Positions 61,801 to 64,000 of a stretch of 64,000 nucleotides of DNA are shown here, in pieces (the stretch's first letter is position 1; each line of letters opens with the position of its first letter). Where the stretch lies: the NCBI GenBank assembly GCA_003054695.1, contig QAZA01000023.1, forward strand, positions 62,001 through 126,000. The letters run 5' to 3'. A program made the translations under genes and the position numbers. This DNA is from Verrucomicrobia bacterium LW23 (GTDB taxonomy: Bacteria; Verrucomicrobiota; Verrucomicrobiia; Methylacidiphilales; UBA1321). The notes below the pieces were generated by a model. The model made no database searches. It was not told the origin of the DNA and saw nothing but the letters and a program-made list of their open reading frames with translations.

Positions 61801-64000
61801 GCAGCTCATCGCAAACGATGGCGCGCTGCAGGCAAATACGTTGAGCCCGAAGGACTTCCGGGCGCGGACCAAACACGATCCACGCCGTTTGCTGCTGTCT
61901 CAGGCCGAGATTCAGCCGCTCCTCGCGCAGCACGCGGCGAATCGTCTCGAGCGGAGCGCGGATGGAGAGGGCCGCCACCGGCTCGTTCAGCTCGTGCATC
62001 AGGTGAAATTCCGTGAGGCAACGGGCGCGCATGGCGGCCAGGAAAAGGAGCGTGGCGCGATCGAAACAGCCGGCCGCGGCCAGTGCCGCCAGCTCGCCGC
62101 AACCCGCTCCCGCCACGGCATTTGCGTCGATCTCGAACTGCTGCAGCATGCCCAGCATAGCCAGCGATGCCACGGTCACGGCGGGCTGTGCGGTATCGGG
62201 GCTGGCCAGGCCGGTGGGCTGGCCCTTGCCCGGCTGGTTGCGGGGGTGGGACATGGTATGTCCCTCCATGGCGGGCGGCGCCGGCCAGGGGTAGATGTGA
62301 TCGGCCAGCAGGGGCGATTCTACGCCGGTTTGCAGCTCCGTGTGCGCCATTACGTCAAACGCGACGGGGAACGCGCATACGGCATTGGCGGCCATCCCCG
62401 GCGCTGCCGCAGCGACGTCCGGAAAAAGCATGGCGACACGGCCCGGAGGCGGGCCGTAGCCGTGGAAGATGTTCTCCGGCAACGCCCAGGACTCGGCGGG
62501 GTTAGCGGGGAGGAAATCGAGGGCAATACGCAGCTGGCGGCGCAGCTCGCGCGCGTCGCGGCTTACGATGACGAGGCGGTTCTGGTGCTGTCGGGAGAAC
62601 GTCGAGCGGGAGTCGATGGCGCGTTGGGAGAGAGCCTGGGCTGTAATGCCCTGGTTAAACGCTTTATCAAGATCTTTGAGCTGCGAAATCAGCGGACGGC
62701 TGGACTTGGCGGAGAATGCGAAAATCTCCACCGAATCGGCGCGCACGGGTTCCACCCGCGTCGGCTGGCTTTCCTCCAGCAAAAAGCAGTAGTGTGTGCT
62801 GTTGTTGGGGTTATGCCCCCACAGCCCCGCGCGGCGTTCGCGTCCGGGCACCGTAAACCAGGGGCGCGGGTTACCGGCATCGGTAACGATGGGCGGGGGG
62901 TTGCCGGTAAGCATACCGGCGAGGGATTGCGAGGAGGTGGGAGGGCGCTGCGATGCGGCAGTGGCGGGGACATGGTTTGTCCCTCCGGCCCGCGCAGACT
63001 CTCCGAAGGCGCCTGTTGGCAACAACTTATGATGAAGGCTGAGCGCCAGCCTGATCACTCCGCACACGCCGGCCACCGCGCCCAGCCTGCCGTAGAGCGG
63101 CGAGGGTGTGGCCACCACGCAACGGGGCGCGGCCTCGGCGGCGGAGGCGAGGCCGTGCCAGCCCATCCACGCAAGCGGGACGACCTCCGCGCCCGGCATA
63201 GGGCTTTGCACCTCAACGAATTCCGCGCCATCTGGCCGGATGCCGGCTCCCTGGCAGGCACCTTGCCAGGCCTTGTGGGCCGCGGCGAGGATGCGGGAGC
63301 GACCGGGTGCGTCGTCGGTTTGGGTTGCGGAGCCGGAGCCGCGGATGACGGCCCAGATGCGGTCGCCGTCGCGAACAGCCTCGCTTAAACGTTTGAGCAC
63401 AACCAGAGCGATACCTTCTTCCTCCGGCGGGCGACCTGTGTGGGCCCAGGCGGCGTCCGGGGACGGCGGAGCGCCCGGGCCTACTTGTGTGGCTGCAAGT
63501 GCCACAGCACCAGCAGCATCCACAATGGCCTGGCGCTCGGCGTCGGGCAGGAGCTGCACGCCGCCGGCCACCATGATGTCGCAGCGACCCGATTCAAGTT
63601 CGTCGACAGCAAGCTGGATGGCGGCAAGGCCGGCTGAAGGGCCGGAATCAACGGCGCCGTTGAGACCGCGCAGACCTATGGCCTGGGCGATGAACCGGAC
63701 GGCCGACTCGTTGTCGGAAACAGCTGTGCCTGAGGGGATTGCGGAGTCAGGGTCGGTTGCGGAGGCGTGGTCGGATTCGTCGCCCTCGGCGTCGTTGCCG
63801 TTTTCGTCGGGCGACGGCGCGACTTGCTGGGGCGCTTCCATAACTTCCGCAACCGCAGCTGCATAGGGGGAGGCGGAGGTGGCCGGCGTTGCGGATTCTG
63901 AGGCATGGGTGAAGCCGAGGACAAGGCCGGCGCGGTCGTCGGGCGAGGCGGCCAGGGCACTGGGGACATTCGATGTCCCTGCGTGTTGTAAAGCCTCTCG
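58871..64000 (-). CDS. Polyketide/PUFA-synthase-like megaprotein with missing catalytic residues (partial, right edge)
   Basis: At least 1709 residues, open at the edge. In order: ketosynthase-like domain (64000 to about 62770); acyltransferase-like domain (about 62440-61330); Pro/Gly-rich linker; coiled coil LLEKEYAAAHETLRQLHAQT (about 60900-60700); acidic linker; carrier-protein-like domain (about 60350-60180); hot-dog dehydratase-like domain (about 59720-58880). The order and the coiled coil after AT resemble Pfa/heterocyst-glycolipid-type synthases. Catalytic residues are lost: KS DTACSSSL reads DSGPSAGL (Cys to Pro) and the HGTGT His is absent; AT GHSxGE reads GAGCGE (Ser to Gly); ACP DLGIDS reads DLGLDA (Ser to Ala), checked in the bases at about 60233. 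The dehydratase keeps HPFLRSH but has LLEGSVQ where LLD-x3-Q is usual. The frame is free of stops, so it is a maintained protein, not a decayed one. Function unknown; perhaps a scaffold or chain-length-factor-like partner. Confidence 0.8.
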   Translation of the reverse strand, partial: REALQHAGTSNVPSALAASPDDRAGLVLGFTHASESATPATSASPYAAAVAEVMEAPQQVAPSPDENGNDAEGDESDHASATDPDSAIPSGTAVSDNESAVRFIAQAIGLRGLNGAVDSGPSAGLAAIQLAVDELESGRCDIMVAGGVQLLPDAERQAIVDAAGAVALAATQVGPGAPPSPDAAWAHTGRPPEEEGIALVVLKRLSEAVRDGDRIWAVIRGSGSATQTDDAPGRSRILAAAHKAWQGACQGAGIRPDGAEFVEVQSPMPGAEVVPLAWMGWHGLASAAEAAPRCVVATPSPLYGRLGAVAGVCGVIRLALSLHHKLLPTGAFGESARAGGTNHVPATAASQRPPTSSQSLAGMLTGNPPPIVTDAGNPRPWFTVPGRERRAGLWGHNPNNSTHYCFLLEESQPTRVEPVRADSVEIFAFSAKSSRPLISQLKDLDKAFNQGITAQALSQRAIDSRSTFSRQHQNRLVIVSRDARELRRQLRIALDFLPANPAESWALPENIFHGYGPPPGRVAMLFPDVAAAAPGMAANAVCAFPVAFDVMAHTELQTGVESPLLADHIYPWPAPPAMEGHTMSHPRNQPGKGQPTGLASPDTAQPAVTVASLAMLGMLQQFEIDANAVAGAGCGELAALAAAGCFDRATLLFLAAMRARCLTEFHLMHELNEPVAALSIRAPLETIRRVLREERLNLGLRQQQTAWIVFGPRPEVLRAQRICLQRAIVCDELPLSSLPSALQEAPMRSLWNRNVEGLDIAPPRVAVYAPSRSGSMPLPEDSTLLREHLVGQAVESSSLREAIRQLYQDGTRIFLEIGPGTTLTREVREELGEHPHAALSLDAEEAAPQAFTGFPGGMLPLAKALAQLAALGSHVRLELWPGAAHPSLFHDVTQVRPTMPGRLLVPLVVLPAGAVPAPTGRSAGRSRQESRKAANGENGSSGRGAVPVPAQYPGYYAYPTAGAVQVPAGQGAMITPGVPASGTFYVPAGRSTPGIGTSLVPGLPALPASETLYVPPPSLAIAHLPPPLAGPPRDEGDVLLEKEYAAAHETLRQLHAQTAEMFRQFLANQEAAQRAVQELYRSRVQQIEAQRTAAAFAEARAVASEEGLDADSDEGVEAFALEDVVSTNASLSAVASEDEPSLGEVEEGFEGEEDTDEDDFNSDGGSGPGPSSPDDEPECVANVSEDADSEDVTTTAEDSGHEAEMDEREREVVAESVEAPLFQDVVVEDFLDLLAVECEYPREFLDVELTLDQDLGLDAARLEGVWQALLLRHPAAQRPPPAEDIAGAQLGQVAEVLRALNAAQAGVEPGDVEVKDVNATGSIASVQADGDVDALDSKLAGEAGTLDVSPACDVAEPDTAPHEVPASETVVQQQDEPLPAPIMRRRPTGLVGGMVRTSTSGAGGSSAGGGGTGLHLGPRLHLGVAMGLALVTEREISVETHPFLRSHVLKERPVLPLSVGLNWMAEAALRHSPEMTLHGCRNFRALRPVALEEFGESERAMRLRLAAGAAQRKSNGLYEVPVELQSEQEQAYYRATMLLSQAPPPQAPVPTLPNLASHPYPRPVREAMETLLYHGPDLYCIETIHGLGTRGISGTVRAAPEPAAWMAEPASPMWHVDPLLLEGSVQLLMLWSIEHLQAPCLPSRYGGFRVYRAARLQDIYTVEVMIRAHDRTHIACDVYVSDETGRPILMVEDMDCSVDRGYTAAFGKS
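59955..59971. repeat. GGGACAT-N3-ATGTCCC palindrome, site 1
   Basis: GAGACAT-CCA-ATGTCCC, one mismatch from the perfect palindrome. In the gene it encodes GTLDVS. Confidence 0.85.
60957..60973. repeat. GGGACAT-N3-ATGTCCC palindrome, site 2
   Basis: GGGACAT-ACA-ATGTCTC, one mismatch. Encodes ETLYVP. Confidence 0.85.
60999..61015. repeat. GGGACAT-N3-ATGTCCC palindrome, site 3
   Basis: GGGACAA-GCG-ATGTCCC, one mismatch. Encodes GTSLVP. Confidence 0.85.
61041..61057. repeat. GGGACAT-N3-ATGTCCC palindrome, site 4
   Basis: GGGACAT-AAA-ATGTCCC, perfect. Encodes GTFYVP. Sites 2, 3 and 4 are exactly 42 bp apart. Confidence 0.9.
62248..62264. repeat. GGGACAT-N3-ATGTCCC palindrome, site 5
   Basis: GGGACAT-GGT-ATGTCCC, perfect. 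It lies in another codon phase than the rest and encodes GHTMSH. Confidence 0.9.
62967..62983. repeat. GGGACAT-N3-ATGTCCC palindrome, site 6
   Basis: GGGACAT-GGT-TTGTCCC, one mismatch. Encodes GTNHVP. Confidence 0.85.
63963..63979. repeat. GGGACAT-N3-ATGTCCC palindrome, site 7
   Basis: GGGACAT-TCG-ATGTCCC, perfect. Encodes GTSNVP, 21 bp from the window edge. Confidence 0.9.

Overview
This is a GC-rich bacterial chromosome segment with no rRNA, tRNA, CRISPR array, integrase or transposase that I could see. The gene content suggests a Gram-negative member of the PVC group, most likely Verrucomicrobiota. The pointers are a fused LpxC-FabZ enzyme next to LpxA (lipid A synthesis), a DUF1501/DUF1800 secreted pair, a DUF5069-type protein, a phosphotriesterase/Gfo-Idh-MocA catabolic cluster, and many long intergenic hairpin repeats. 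The phylum is an inference from gene content, since no rRNA is present.

Layout. 1-9 kb: a three-domain transporter/acyltransferase/acyl-ACP synthetase (aas, cut by the left edge), an alpha/beta hydrolase, a PHP phosphatase, a cNMP-binding/DUF4388 protein and two unrecognised proteins. 9-20.9 kb: a 1.1 kb repeat-filled gap, a glucose-6-phosphate isomerase with a tail of about 630 residues, an atypical protein kinase, two small exported proteins, then lpxC/fabZ and lpxA. 20.9-30 kb: a DNA photolyase, a DUF5069-like protein, a GntR-LacI hybrid regulator with candidate operators, small proteins, a VOC protein, a tandem-ACT protein and a translationally coupled pabB-pabC pair. 30.8-37.7 kb: a hybrid histidine kinase, a methyltransferase, an exported protein, a Trm112-like protein, 6-phosphogluconolactonase and a pentapeptide-repeat protein. 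37.8-46.7 kb: a divergent GntR-type regulator and a seven-gene operon (SDR, ROK kinase, SIS, FAD oxidoreductase, phosphotriesterase homologue, two Gfo/Idh/MocA dehydrogenases) that looks like a catabolic pathway for an unidentified sugar or sugar derivative. 47-52.7 kb: folA, the DUF1501/DUF1800 pair, an unknown protein and a GNAT acetyltransferase. 53.4-64 kb: a 1736-residue STAND ATPase/WD40 protein and a giant polyketide-synthase-like protein that runs off the right edge.

The most unusual part is the right end. In the PKS-like protein the ketosynthase cysteine, the acyltransferase serine and the carrier-protein phosphopantetheine serine are all replaced, so it looks like a catalytically dead scaffold or a diverged subunit. 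Its gene carries seven copies of a 17-bp palindrome, GGGACAT-N3-ATGTCCC, that I did not find in full form elsewhere in the window. The second theme is a rich set of intergenic structured repeats. One family has a conserved 94-nt core flanked by hairpin arms whose sequences differ between copies while staying self-complementary.

All functions are assigned by reading motifs. No database search was possible, and start codons without a clear ribosome binding site are marked as uncertain.
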